DNA of 64,000 bases. Origin: Clostridium sp. Cult2 (GTDB taxonomy: Bacteria > Bacillota > Clostridia > Tissierellales > Tepidimicrobiaceae). The position numbers were made by a program, and so were the translations under genes. Where the stretch lies: contig NZ_PPXX01000002.1 in assembly GCF_021655075.1 (NCBI RefSeq), positions 33,732 to 97,731 of the forward strand. Reading direction: 5' to 3'. The notes beneath the pieces are model-generated. The model had not been told where the DNA came from, ran no database searches, and worked only from the letters and a program-made list of their open reading frames with translations. Shown in pieces: positions 6,161 to 14,748 of the stretch; the stretch's first letter is position 1; the number at the start of each line of letters is the position of its first letter.

Positions 6161-8110
6161 TTATGATATGGTAGCACCCGATTCTATATCTTCTAGAGTA
6201 GATACAAGGGTTAATTTGCCATCTTTTTCTGCTGCTAAGATCATACCTTTTGATTCTTCTCCTCTAAGCTTAATTGGTTTTAAATTAGCTACTATTACTA
6301 CTTTTTTCCCTGATAAATCTTCTGGTGAATAGAATTTTTTAATACCTGATACTACCTGTCTTTCTTCTTCTCCAACTTTTAATTTTAATATCAATAGTTT
6401 ATCTGCTTTTGGATGGTCTTTAGCTTCTATTATTTCTGCTACTTTTAATTGAATTTTATCAAAATCCTCTATGGTTATAAATTCTTCCTCTTTTGATTCA
6501 GTTTCAATCTTTTTATCTTCCATTTTTTTATTAATCCTCTCCTCAATTAATTTTTGATTGGCTTCATTTAACCTATCTAATTCTTTTTCAATATCCAATC
6601 TTGGGAATAAAACTTGGCCTTTTTCTACCTTAGTTCCTGGTTTTATTTTACCCCATTCTTTTGTATCTTCCCAGTTAATATTATGGTTAAATCCAATTTG
6701 CTTTAATATCTCATTAGAAGTCCTTTCCATAAATGGATTGAGAAGTAAACCTATAATCCTTATACTCTCAGTTAAATTATACAATACTGTGTCAAGTCTT
6801 TCCTTATTCTCTTCTTTTGCTAGTATCCATGGAGTGGTTTCATCTATATATTTATTTGTCCTTCTAACCACTTTCCAAATTTCTTCTAAAGCTTGACTGT
6901 AATTTAATTCATCCATATTATATTCTACCTTATCTGAGGCCTTTATGGCTAATTCTATTAAGGAATTATCTATATCTTCCTCTTTTGTTGGATTGGGAAC
7001 TATTCCCCCATTATATTTTTCTACCATGGTGATGGTTCTACTTACTAAATTTCCTAAATCATTAGCTAAATCCGAGTTCAACCTCTGTATAAACTTTTCT
7101 CTTGAGAAAGATCCATCTTGACCAAAGGAAAATTCTCGTAGTAGGAAGTATCTAAAGGCATCTATCCCATAAAGTTCTATTAATGGTTCTGGGTAGATTA
7201 CATTCCCTTTAGATTTTGACATCTTATCGTCTTCAAATAATATCCAACCATGACCAAATACCTTGTGAGGTAATTCTAAATCTAATGCCATTAACAAGGC
7301 AGGCCATATGATAGTATGGAATCTTACTATTTCTTTTCCTACTAAATGGACATCTGCTGGCCAGTATTTCCTAAATTTTTCATCCTTTTCTGTACTATAA
7401 CCTAAGGCAGTTATATAGCATGATAAAGCATCTATCCATACATATACCACATGTTTAGGGTCAAAAGGTACCTTTATCCCCCAATCAAAACTAGTTCTAG
7501 ATACACATAGGTCTTCTAGTCCTTCTTTTAAGAAATTGTTTAACATTTCATTTTTTCTGGATTCTGGCTGCAAAAATTGTGGATTTTCCTTATAAAGTTC
7601 AATTATTCTATCCTTATACTTGGATAGTTTGAAAAAGTAAGCTTCCTCCTTTGCTAGATGAACTTCTCTACCACAATCTGGACATTTCCCATCTACCAAT
7701 TGACTTTCAGCCCAAAAGGATTCGCAAGGAGTACAGTATAATCCTTCATAATTGGATTTGTAAATATCTCCTTTTTCATATAATTTTTTAAATATCTTTT
7801 TAACTGCTTTTTCATGTTCCTTGTCAGTAGTCCTTATGAATTCATCATAAGACACTTCTAACATATTCCAAAGTTTTTTGATATCCTTTACTATTCCGTC
7901 TACATATTCCTTTGGCTCCATATTGTTTTCCTTAGCTTTCTCTTGAATTTTTTGGCCATGTTCGTCAGAGCCAGTTACAAGATAGGCATCATAACCTTGG
8001 GCTATTTTAAATTTTTTTAATGTGTCTGCTGCTACCGTTGTATAGGTATGACCTATATGAAGATTATCACTTGGATAATATATAGGTGTAGTAATATAAA
8101 ACTTTTTCAT
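6161..8110 (-). CDS. metG: Methionyl-tRNA synthetase with C-terminal tRNA-binding domain
   Basis: 649 residues. The class I signatures are HIGH (residues 18-21) and KMSKSKGNVI. The zinc knuckle in the connective peptide has CTPCESFW...CPDCGR. Residues from about 545 form an EMAP/Trbp111-like domain (FDKIQLKVAEIIEAKDHPKADKLLIL) that dimerises the enzyme and binds tRNA. It charges tRNA-Met for initiation and elongation. Expression is governed by a Met-specific T-box leader directly upstream. Confidence 0.98.
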   Translation of the reverse strand: MKKFYITTPIYYPSDNLHIGHTYTTVAADTLKKFKIAQGYDAYLVTGSDEHGQKIQEKAKENNMEPKEYVDGIVKDIKKLWNMLEVSYDEFIRTTDKEHEKAVKKIFKKLYEKGDIYKSNYEGLYCTPCESFWAESQLVDGKCPDCGREVHLAKEEAYFFKLSKYKDRIIELYKENPQFLQPESRKNEMLNNFLKEGLEDLCVSRTSFDWGIKVPFDPKHVVYVWIDALSCYITALGYSTEKDEKFRKYWPADVHLVGKEIVRFHTIIWPALLMALDLELPHKVFGHGWILFEDDKMSKSKGNVIYPEPLIELYGIDAFRYFLLREFSFGQDGSFSREKFIQRLNSDLANDLGNLVSRTITMVEKYNGGIVPNPTKEEDIDNSLIELAIKASDKVEYNMDELNYSQALEEIWKVVRRTNKYIDETTPWILAKEENKERLDTVLYNLTESIRIIGLLLNPFMERTSNEILKQIGFNHNINWEDTKEWGKIKPGTKVEKGQVLFPRLDIEKELDRLNEANQKLIEERINKKMEDKKIETESKEEEFITIEDFDKIQLKVAEIIEAKDHPKADKLLILKLKVGEEERQVVSGIKKFYSPEDLSGKKVVIVANLKPIKLRGEESKGMILAAEKDGKLTLVSTLEDIESGATIS

Positions 8111-8140
8111 ATTTTTACCTCCTTCTTTAACCTTTAATAA

Positions 8141-8405
8141 TTAAAAAAGCCTCCATCTCTTTATATAGAGACGAAGGCTTGAAATTCGTGTTACCACTCT
8201 AATTCGTTTAAACTTCGCAGTTTAAACCTCCATAGGTTACATATTATAACCTGGCACATGGTAACGGGTGCAACCGTCACAATCTACTTGATTTCGACTG
8301 TAAAGTTAAGGGGCCATGTTCAGATTAACCTTCAACGCTGGATTTCACCTGCCCCAGCTCTCTAAAGTATCAGATTAAACTTACTCTTCCCTTCATTACC
8401 TTTAT
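8141..8405 (-). promoter_or_regulatory. T-box leader, methionine-specific, of metG
   Basis: On the minus strand the leader begins near GGTAATGAAGGGAAGAG and contains AGAGAGCTGGGGC of Stem I. A specifier loop GAACATGGCC has the Met codon ATG at 8317-8315. The T-box sequence is AGAGTGGTAACACG (8200-8187). A terminator hairpin AAGCCTTCGTCTC / GAGATGGAGGCTT is followed by six T (8148-8143). Uncharged tRNA-Met would pair with the specifier and T-box and stabilise the antiterminator, raising metG expression when methionine is scarce. Confidence 0.93.
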
Positions 8406-8532
8406 TATATACTGGTTTATTTACTTAATCAATATACAGGAAAATTTTAGTTTTGTCAAGATAATTTAATTATTGTGACCAGCCTATTCTTAATACATAT
8501 AATGATATTAGCTATATAAAAGGAGTGATTTT

Positions 8533-8859
8533 ATGTATCCACAAGATTATAATCAAAGGCATCCTGCAGTACCACCTTTATACCCTATGGATCCATGTAG
8601 ACCAAGGCCAATGCCTTATAATGAAGAGCCTATGCCAATGGAACCCTATATGCCCAATATGCCATATATGCATTGTCCTATGATGGACCCTAGGTTTAGA
8701 GATTGTATAATGGTATGTATGATGCAATGTGGTAATTATCCAATGTATCCTGAATACCCAATGAACATGGATTATGGAGCTGCTAATTACAATTATCCAC
8801 CTGCTCATCCTATTAATATGGATGAATCGGTTATCTATTACCCAGAAGAAATGAAATAG
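8533..8859 (+). CDS. Small Met/Pro/Tyr-rich protein, possibly spore-coat-like
   Basis: 108 residues with AAAAGGAG 8 nt before ATG. The composition is extreme: Met and Pro each about one sixth, and many Tyr, with short motifs such as PMPYNEEPMPMEPYMPNMPYM and NMDYGAANYNYPP. Cysteines occur at HCPMMDPRFRDCIMVCMMQC. There is no signal peptide or hydrophobic helix. Low-complexity Tyr/Met/Pro proteins of this type occur in spore coats, and the organism sporulates, but no domain can be named. It is monocistronic with its own terminator. Confidence 0.75.
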   Translation: MYPQDYNQRHPAVPPLYPMDPCRPRPMPYNEEPMPMEPYMPNMPYMHCPMMDPRFRDCIMVCMMQCGNYPMYPEYPMNMDYGAANYNYPPAHPINMDESVIYYPEEMK

Positions 8860-8861
8860 TA

Positions 8862-8888
8862 GAAATGTCCTCAAATTGAGGACATTTC
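8862..8888 (+). terminator. Terminator of the Met/Pro/Tyr-rich gene
   Basis: GAAATGTCCTC-aaatt-GAGGACATTTC hairpin followed by TT. Confidence 0.8.
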
Positions 8889-8975
8889 TTAATTATTACA
8901 AAAACTTAATATTTCTTTGAGGATTAATATTATTAAACCTATTAAAAGGTAATTTATACCATTTCAATATTCCAT

Positions 8976-8997
8976 AATGCTGATTTAAATCAGCATT
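8976..8997. repeat. 22-bp perfect palindrome upstream of the 3D-domain gene
   Basis: AATGCTGATTTAAATCAGCATT is exactly self-complementary and lies in the 298-bp gap before the yabE-like gene. It could be an operator or part of a hairpin. Nothing else definite was seen in this gap. Confidence 0.5.
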
Positions 8998-9158
8998 TAA
9001 AAAATTTCAGAATATATTGAATAATATGGGAAATAATAAGTTTGAATCAGAATTTTACCTATTTTTGGACGTTTTTATGGTAAAATTTGGATAAAAAGTT
9101 GACAGCAAAATCCTTTTTGAATAGAATACTATCTAGTCAAAATATGGGAGGTAAAAAA

Positions 9159-10184
9159 ATGGAAGAATTTTCAACAAAAAAGGCTAACCATTTTAAAATG
9201 TTGACTGTTTTAGCTATAACTGCAAGTTTATCTTTAGGAGTATATATGCATACAGCAAAGGATGTTACCATCACTATAGACGATGAGCAAAAAAAGGTTA
9301 TTACCTATGCTGATACAGTAGAAGAACTTCTTAGACTAGAAGACATTGTTCTAGATAAAGATGCATATATTAATATTCCGTTGGACACTAAATTGGAAAA
9401 CGACATGAATATAATTATAAAGACACCTAAACCTTATATGTTAACTTTAGGGGATAAAAAGGGTGAAATTAAATCCGTTCATATTAAAGTCCGGGATATA
9501 TTAAAGGATTTAAATATTGAATTGGGAGAAAAGGATTATACTTATCCTAATCTTGATGAGGAAATTAACCCTGAGACAGAGATTGAAATCATCAAAGTTG
9601 AAGAAATCATAGAGGAATTTGAAGAGCCCATTCCTTATGAAAATATAGTTAGAAAATCTGATAGACTGGACTTAGGTGTAGAGAAAATCATCCAAGAAGG
9701 AAAAGATGGATTGAAAAATATAAAGATAAAAAAAGTATTCGAAAATGGTAAACTTGTTTCAGAAAACATTATAGGAGAAGAAACTATTCTGGAACCTATT
9801 CCTAAAATAATGGAAAAGGGAACAAAAAATACGATAGCTTCTTCGAGAGGTAATATAAGGTATAGAAAAGCTATTACCATGACAGCAACTGCTTATGATT
9901 TATCCTATCAAAGTACTGGTAAAAGACCTGGAGATAAATATTATGGTATTACAGCCTCCGGTACTAAAGCCAGACCTGGTGTTGTAGCAGTTGACCCACG
10001 AGTAATACCTTTAGGTACTAGATTGTATGTGGAAAGCCTTGATGGTAGTAAAGATTATGGCCTTTGTGTAGCAGAAGATACAGGTGGAGCTATCAAAGGA
10101 AATAAAATAGACTTATTTTTCAATACATCTGGGGAAGTAAGACGTTTTGGTAGAAGAAAAGTAAAAGTTTATATATTGGAGTAA
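9159..10184 (+). CDS. YabE-like cell-wall protein: DUF348, G5 and 3D domains
   Basis: 341 residues from ATG 9159, chosen because GGGAGG lies 7 nt upstream; an in-frame ATG at 9087 lacks a ribosome site. A membrane anchor or signal (MLTVLAITASLSLGVYMH) is followed by ubiquitin-like DUF348 repeats (VTITIDDEQKKVITYADTVE), a G5-like segment and a C-terminal 3D domain. The conserved aspartates are in VAVDPRVIPLGT, AEDTGGAIKG and IDLFF. The 3D fold is the MltA-type lytic transglycosylase core, so this is a probable secreted muralytic enzyme of the resuscitation/YabE family. In Bacillus yabE lies within the tatD-rnmV-ksgA block; here it is beside it on the other strand. Confidence 0.9.
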   Translation: MEEFSTKKANHFKMLTVLAITASLSLGVYMHTAKDVTITIDDEQKKVITYADTVEELLRLEDIVLDKDAYINIPLDTKLENDMNIIIKTPKPYMLTLGDKKGEIKSVHIKVRDILKDLNIELGEKDYTYPNLDEEINPETEIEIIKVEEIIEEFEEPIPYENIVRKSDRLDLGVEKIIQEGKDGLKNIKIKKVFENGKLVSENIIGEETILEPIPKIMEKGTKNTIASSRGNIRYRKAITMTATAYDLSYQSTGKRPGDKYYGITASGTKARPGVVAVDPRVIPLGTRLYVESLDGSKDYGLCVAEDTGGAIKGNKIDLFFNTSGEVRRFGRRKVKVYILE

Positions 10185-10188
10185 ATCA

Positions 10189-10263
10189 ATGGACAATTAA
10201 GAAATGTCATCCTAAACGTCAGCGAAGGATCTTGGGCGACCTATGGTCGCCTTAATTGTCTAT
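10189..10263. repeat. Dispersed intergenic repeat with terminal inverted repeats
   Basis: GGACAATTAAG (10190-10200) and CTTAATTGTCT (10251-10261) bound an element carrying GTCATCCTAAACG and AGCGAAGGATCTT plus a GGCGACC-tat-GGTCGCC hairpin. A second copy of the GTCATCCT...AGCGAAGGATCTT core lies on the minus strand at 63645-63619. The hairpin may terminate the yabE-like gene. Confidence 0.7.
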
Positions 10264-10265
10264 TG

Positions 10266-10790
10266 TCAATTGTAAAAGATTCCACATATGAATATAGTTA
10301 TAAATATGGATATTATGTAGGATATTAGGGCTGCTTTTAGGGTGTGTCTGTGGTCCTTTACACCGATGGAGCCAAAATATAAGGCTATGGTATAGAATAT
10401 GGTTTCTGAGGAACCCATCATAACGGAAGCCACTACTCCTGGAAAGGAATCTGGTCCATAATGACTTATAATATCCTTTACTACCCCTAATGCTCCAGAA
10501 CCAGATATAGGTCTTATTAAAATTAGAGGCAAGAGTTCTTTTGGAATGCCTAGTAATTTGGTAATAGGGCTTAAAAGGTCAGTAATCATATCCAAAGCAC
10601 TAGAACCCCTAAATATACCTATAGCTATAAATATGGCAATTAAATAGGGCATTATCTTAATGGCAGTTTTAAATCCTTCTACTGCCCCTTCTATAAAAGT
10701 AGTATAAATATCTATTCCCTTTATATATCCATGACCAAGAATTATCAATATCATAAAGGGTACTATTCCTAAAGAGATAATCTCTAACAT
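10266..10790 (-). CDS. spmB: Spore maturation protein B
   Basis: 174 residues with five to six hydrophobic helices of the nucleoside-recognition/Gate family. Signature segments include IMPYLIAIFIAIGIFRGSSA and PLILIRPISGSGALGVVKDI, and VMMGSSETIFYTIALYFG near the end. SpmA and SpmB together are needed for full core dehydration of spores. The start overlaps the end of spmA by 7 bp, showing coupling. Confidence 0.95.
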   Translation of the reverse strand: MLEIISLGIVPFMILIILGHGYIKGIDIYTTFIEGAVEGFKTAIKIMPYLIAIFIAIGIFRGSSALDMITDLLSPITKLLGIPKELLPLILIRPISGSGALGVVKDIISHYGPDSFPGVVASVMMGSSETIFYTIALYFGSIGVKDHRHTLKAALISYIISIFITIFICGIFYN

Positions 10791-11365
10791 TTTTTTCTCC
10801 CCTCTAATATTTTCCCAACAATTACAGCCACAAAGGTGGACAAAAAAGTAGCTAATATGGTTATTCCTATTATTCCTGTAGGATTTTTTGAGCCATAATC
10901 GTATCGAAGTTTTACTATGGTTAATGGCACTAATTGTAAAGAAGACATGTTTATAATCAAAAACATGGCCATAGCATTGGTGGCTCTTTTTTTATTGGTA
11001 TTTAAACTATCTAATTCTTTTATGGCTTTAAGCCCAAAGGCAGTGGCTCCATTCCCTACTCCAAACATATTGGCTATGAAATTCATTAGTATCCATCTTT
11101 CTGCTGGGTGGTTTTTTGGGATATCAGGAAATAGCATCCTTATTATAGGTCTAAATCCTTTAGATATACTTTTTATAAGGCCAGACTTTTCTGCAATATT
11201 CATTATGCCTAACCAAAAAGACATTATACCAATGAGGCTTATAGCAAAGGTAACTCCTTCTTGAGTCTCCCTTAGGATGATATTATTTATCTCCCCTAAA
11301 TTTCCTGTAAAAATTCCATATAATATACCAACGAAAATCATTAAAAACCATATAGTATTAACCAT
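10784..11365 (-). CDS. spmA: Spore maturation protein A
   Basis: 193 residues, an integral membrane protein with the Gate motif (GVTFAISLIGIMSFWLGIM) and the family signature NFIANMFGVGNGATAFGLKA near the middle. It partners with SpmB in spore core dehydration and heat resistance. The pair forms a two-gene operon. Confidence 0.95.
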   Translation of the reverse strand: MVNTIWFLMIFVGILYGIFTGNLGEINNIILRETQEGVTFAISLIGIMSFWLGIMNIAEKSGLIKSISKGFRPIIRMLFPDIPKNHPAERWILMNFIANMFGVGNGATAFGLKAIKELDSLNTNKKRATNAMAMFLIINMSSLQLVPLTIVKLRYDYGSKNPTGIIGITILATFLSTFVAVIVGKILEGRKKC

Positions 11366-11450
11366 AAAAAAACTCCTTTCATAGAAATATATGAAAGGGG
11401 CTAGAATAATATTTATTTTATTTTAAGCATTAATTTTCAGAATATTCCAT

Positions 11451-11489
11451 AAGTTCTCTTTTTGGTGCCTGGCACCGAAAAGAGAACTT
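11451..11489. repeat. Long palindromic hairpin with GGTGCCTGGCACC core
   Basis: AAGTTCTCTTTT and AAAAGAGAACTT flank the core GGTGCC-t-GGCACC, giving an almost perfect 39-bp palindrome that overlaps the herA stop codon. GTGCCTGGCAC-cored elements are dispersed in many Firmicutes. Here the hairpin probably also terminates herA transcription. Confidence 0.65.
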
Positions 11490-13326
11490 ATTTTCTATAT
11501 ATGTTGAAGAATGGCGTTTTTTCTTTTTTTAAGAGGCCCTTTTCTACTAGATTGTTTAGCTTTTCCTCAAATAGGCTTAAAGGATAGGTAAGGCCTGTTT
11601 CTGATTCTATTTCTTTTATTACATTTATAAAGTCGTTGCCATTGATAGGTAGTTTGCCTTCTATAATATTTAAAAATTTATTATCGTCTTCTACGGTTTT
11701 GTTTTTTAATTCATCAAAGGGGTTCTCCCTATGAGGGCTGGTAGTATTTGCTGCTCTAATCCTAGCAAATATAGTCCTCCCCATGGAAGCTTCTGATATA
11801 AATACATCTCCTGTTCTCAAATAGGGTAACCTTCTTGCTTCTTCCTCTGTTATATCCGTCTCCTCTTTTATGGTCTGTATATCTGAAGCCCTTACAGTCC
11901 TAAATATGAATTTGGTATTTAATTGGGCAGTTATGGTCTCATCTAATAAGGTTGGTCTTTGGGTGGCTAATATTAAAAAAGCTCCATATTTTCTTCCTTC
12001 TTGGGATATTTCCTTTAGTATGGATTTTGATGGAGAATCATATCCTTTTGGCGCAAAATTATGGGCTTCATCTGTAACTATTAAAAAAGGTGGAAAATAA
12101 TCTGCAGTAGTCTTTTTATATAAGGCGTCTTTATAATCCCTTCTCTTATGGTATATATTATTTAATAGATAAGTGCTAAATACCTGAAGTATCCTAGTAC
12201 TACCTTGGATTACTATTAATTTCCCCATATGTAATCCTTCTTCAATCTCCTTAATATCCTTGCTAAATATTCCTTCATTGTCCAATCTATTCAATCTCCA
12301 TATAATTCCTCTTACAGAACTATAAGGACATGTTTTATCATAATTTAAATATATTTCCTTCCTCTTTTGCCAACCTTCCTTTTCTAATCCAGGATTACTT
12401 TCTTCTATCCTTCTTACTATTCTGTCTAAGGAACCTTCTTCTTGGGCTTCTGCCAACATTTTAAGTCTGTTGTGAAAACTGTTGTAAGAATCATTCCTCT
12501 TAAATAGTATATCTACTACATTGTTCATAGCGTCTGTCAATGGGCTGGAAGCATCTAATAGATTTTTTATATCCTGATGGGATAAATCTTCAAAACGGAC
12601 TCCTACATGGAATCCTACTTGTAGACATTTGAATCTGTCCTTATAATTATCTACCTTTTCTTTAGGCATATAGTCCCCTATTTCACTAAAATCCATTTCA
12701 AAATGAGGATCTAATACTATGGTAGGAATATTTAAATCCATCAATTCTTCTAAAACTACCCTAAGTCCAAAGGATTTACCTGAACCAGAACCGCCAAACA
12801 CTCCAATATGAGGATATTGGTGCATAGATTTTATATCGAATATATAGGGAATATCTTTTTGTTCTTTGAGTTCACCTTCTTCAAAAGTATACAATAAATC
12901 CTTGTACTGTTCATCCATATTGTCAGCCATCTGATCTGTATTCTTTATTATTCCTAATACTAAACCTTCCTCTGGAGAAGATTTAATCATCAAATCCTTA
13001 ACTTCATCAAATACGGGAACTCTTACACTAGAACCTGTTTCTACTGGATATAAGGCTTCGTTTAATAGTCTTACCTTTCCAATATATATGGTATCCTCTT
13101 CTATATTGTATCCAATAGCCTTTAAGGACTCTATTACAGAACTATCAGCTAGTTCCCCATGCATACTTAAGGGTATATATCTATTGTAGGTCTTAGCTTC
13201 TACTACTTCCCCCATTAAATCCCCTTGATAGGAGTCTACAATGATTAAAAATTCATTTATCCTAAAATTTCTATCTTTAGAGCCTATATATACTTCCTGT
13301 TGAGTAGTAATACCAACTACTTTCAT
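11488..13326 (-). CDS. herA: HerA-type DNA translocase/helicase
   Basis: 612 residues. An N-terminal HAS-barrel (about 1-110) is followed by a FtsK/HerA RecA-like ATPase. Walker A GGSGSGKS is at 178-185, Walker B is in PFLIVTDEAHN, and the sensor region ILATQRPTLLDE lies downstream. An arginine-rich region ARIRAANTTSPHR precedes a C-terminal tail. HerA hexamers pump DNA and stimulate the NurA nuclease in DNA end resection. It lies 11 bp downstream of nurA, an operon pair. The bacterial role may be repair or defence; context here is housekeeping. Confidence 0.92.
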   Translation of the reverse strand: MKVVGITTQQEVYIGSKDRNFRINEFLIIVDSYQGDLMGEVVEAKTYNRYIPLSMHGELADSSVIESLKAIGYNIEEDTIYIGKVRLLNEALYPVETGSSVRVPVFDEVKDLMIKSSPEEGLVLGIIKNTDQMADNMDEQYKDLLYTFEEGELKEQKDIPYIFDIKSMHQYPHIGVFGGSGSGKSFGLRVVLEELMDLNIPTIVLDPHFEMDFSEIGDYMPKEKVDNYKDRFKCLQVGFHVGVRFEDLSHQDIKNLLDASSPLTDAMNNVVDILFKRNDSYNSFHNRLKMLAEAQEEGSLDRIVRRIEESNPGLEKEGWQKRKEIYLNYDKTCPYSSVRGIIWRLNRLDNEGIFSKDIKEIEEGLHMGKLIVIQGSTRILQVFSTYLLNNIYHKRRDYKDALYKKTTADYFPPFLIVTDEAHNFAPKGYDSPSKSILKEISQEGRKYGAFLILATQRPTLLDETITAQLNTKFIFRTVRASDIQTIKEETDITEEEARRLPYLRTGDVFISEASMGRTIFARIRAANTTSPHRENPFDELKNKTVEDDNKFLNIIEGKLPINGNDFINVIKEIESETGLTYPLSLFEEKLNNLVEKGLLKKEKTPFFNIYRK

Positions 13327-13337
13327 TTCTATCCCTC

Positions 13338-14333
13338 CTACATTGTTCTCTTATCCCTTTCAGAAATAAAGAATTTCTCTAATATTTCCCTATCTAAATA
13401 GGATTCAAGTAATCCCCTTATCATCTTATCAGGTATTTTAACTTCACTATCTACTATGTCAATCCATAGGGGTACCCCCCTACCATCCTTAGGAGTTAAA
13501 GTAAATACAAGTTTTGCCATCTCTTCTAAGTAATTTCTTTGATTATCTAATATATCCATACCTATTACGTTTGGAGCTTCTGAACTCCTCATAAACAAGG
13601 ATGAAAAGCCCTCTTGAGCTTTCTTTGTAACTTCTGCTTGGATCGGAACCATTTCTCCATATTCCAATAGCCCGTATAATAGCTCCCTATCGTGGAAGGA
13701 TTCCTTTATGGATAAGGATTTATCCTTCATGAGTAAATCGCCTATTATAGAGGTTTTTATATCCTTTATTACCCCTATTAAAATAATATCATTTTCTTCA
13801 CATTCCTTCCTTAATTCCATCCATCTATTAAAACTTTCTATATAGTATCGGATAAGGGAACCATCCATTATTACTGCATAGGGTTTAAATTTGCGAACTC
13901 CTTCTAATGCTACTTCCACTTCTATGGTAGAAAGTTTTTCACTTCTAATGGATTGATCCTTCTCTAAAGGGTTTTCTAAAGGATTAGTTTCTTCCCCTTC
14001 GGAATATAAGGGGGTATAAAAGTCGGTTTTATAGATGGGTTTATCCTTATGGATGGTGGATTTAGCTAAACCTTGATAGATTTCAACAAAATGAGGATAA
14101 GCTCCTCCCATACGATTGTTAGAACCATCTACCCCTAATATCCCTCCTTCCTGCGAATAGTAGGTCAATTGATCTTTGGTTAATTTTTCAAGCTTTACTA
14201 TTGGGCCTACATTTTTTTCTATGAACTGTCTGATTAAATTTTTATCCAAGGATAATACATCTTTGTATTTATCTAATAAAATTTTATTTAAATAAACAAT
14301 CTTTTCCTTTAACTGGTCATTAATATTATACAC
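13338..14333 (-). CDS. nurA: NurA-domain 5'-3' nuclease
   Basis: 331 residues from GTG 14333, chosen because GAGGTGG lies 5 nt upstream; a longer frame starts at 14369 without a ribosome site. NurA signatures are the metal-binding GGILGVDGSNNRMGG near residue 75 and VIMDGSLIRYY near 170. A C-terminal segment PLWIDIVDSEVKIPD follows. NurA is an RNase-H-fold nuclease that works inside the HerA ring to resect DNA ends. It is divergent from abrB and co-transcribed with herA. Confidence 0.88.
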   Translation of the reverse strand: MYNINDQLKEKIVYLNKILLDKYKDVLSLDKNLIRQFIEKNVGPIVKLEKLTKDQLTYYSQEGGILGVDGSNNRMGGAYPHFVEIYQGLAKSTIHKDKPIYKTDFYTPLYSEGEETNPLENPLEKDQSIRSEKLSTIEVEVALEGVRKFKPYAVIMDGSLIRYYIESFNRWMELRKECEENDIILIGVIKDIKTSIIGDLLMKDKSLSIKESFHDRELLYGLLEYGEMVPIQAEVTKKAQEGFSSLFMRSSEAPNVIGMDILDNQRNYLEEMAKLVFTLTPKDGRGVPLWIDIVDSEVKIPDKMIRGLLESYLDREILEKFFISERDKRTM

Positions 14334-14398
14334 CTTATCCACCTCACCAAATATAATAAAAATTATCAATTTATTTGTAGATTTTTTAACAAAACCTG

Positions 14399-14456
14399 TT
14401 GACTGATTTTGGTAGTTATGGTATTGTTTTTGTAGAAAGCAGTCGAATTTTCGACC
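14399..14456 (+). promoter_or_regulatory. abrB promoter with Spo0A-box-like sites
   Basis: TTGACT (14399-14404) and TATTGT (14422-14427) are 17 nt apart. Just downstream lie TTTGTAGAA (one change from the 0A box TTTGTCGAA) and an inverted pair AGTCGAA / TTCGACC at 14441-14456. In Bacillus, phosphorylated Spo0A represses abrB from boxes in this position. The pattern suggests the same control here. Confidence 0.55.
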
Positions 14457-14477
14457 ATCAAAATAGGAGGAATGATT

Positions 14478-14717
14478 ATGAAATCAACTGGAATAGTAAG
14501 AAAAGTAGACGAACTAGGTAGAGTTGTTATACCTATCGAACTAAGGAGGAACCTAGATATTGAAGTAAAAGATGCACTGGAAATATTTGTTGATGGAGAA
14601 CATATTGTATTAAAAAAATATGCTCCTGCTTGTATTTTCTGTGGACAAGCCAAAGATGTAGTTACCTATAAAGGTAAAAATATCTGTCCAGCTTGTATGG
14701 AAGATTTAAGAAAATAA
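14478..14717 (+). CDS. abrB: AbrB-family transition-state regulator
   Basis: 79 residues from ATG 14478 (AGGAGG 7 nt upstream; the ATG at 14472 is too close). The swapped-hairpin DNA-binding domain MKSTGIVRKVDELGRVVIPI is almost identical to Bacillus AbrB. The C-terminal half differs: it carries two CxxC pairs (CIFCGQ and CPACM), a likely zinc knuckle seen in clostridial AbrB paralogues. It represses post-exponential genes and is itself expected to be repressed by Spo0A at sporulation onset. Confidence 0.95.
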   Translation: MKSTGIVRKVDELGRVVIPIELRRNLDIEVKDALEIFVDGEHIVLKKYAPACIFCGQAKDVVTYKGKNICPACMEDLRK

Positions 14718-14723
14718 ATACTA

Positions 14724-14746
14724 ATGCCCGCCTTTATGACGGGTAT
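14724..14746. terminator. Terminator between abrB and rsmI
   Basis: ATGCCCG-cctttatga-CGGGTAT hairpin with a T run on the plus strand, lying between convergent genes. Confidence 0.8.
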
Positions 14747-14748
14747 TT

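Noticed and set aside
8578..8874. 98-residue minus-strand His/Ile-rich ORF
   Set aside because: It lies opposite the Met/Pro/Tyr-rich gene and is the reverse reading of ATG/CAT-rich codons, with no ribosome site.
9087..9158. Upstream ATG for the YabE-like gene
   Set aside because: The ATG at 9159 has GGGAGG at the right distance, whereas 9087 has none.
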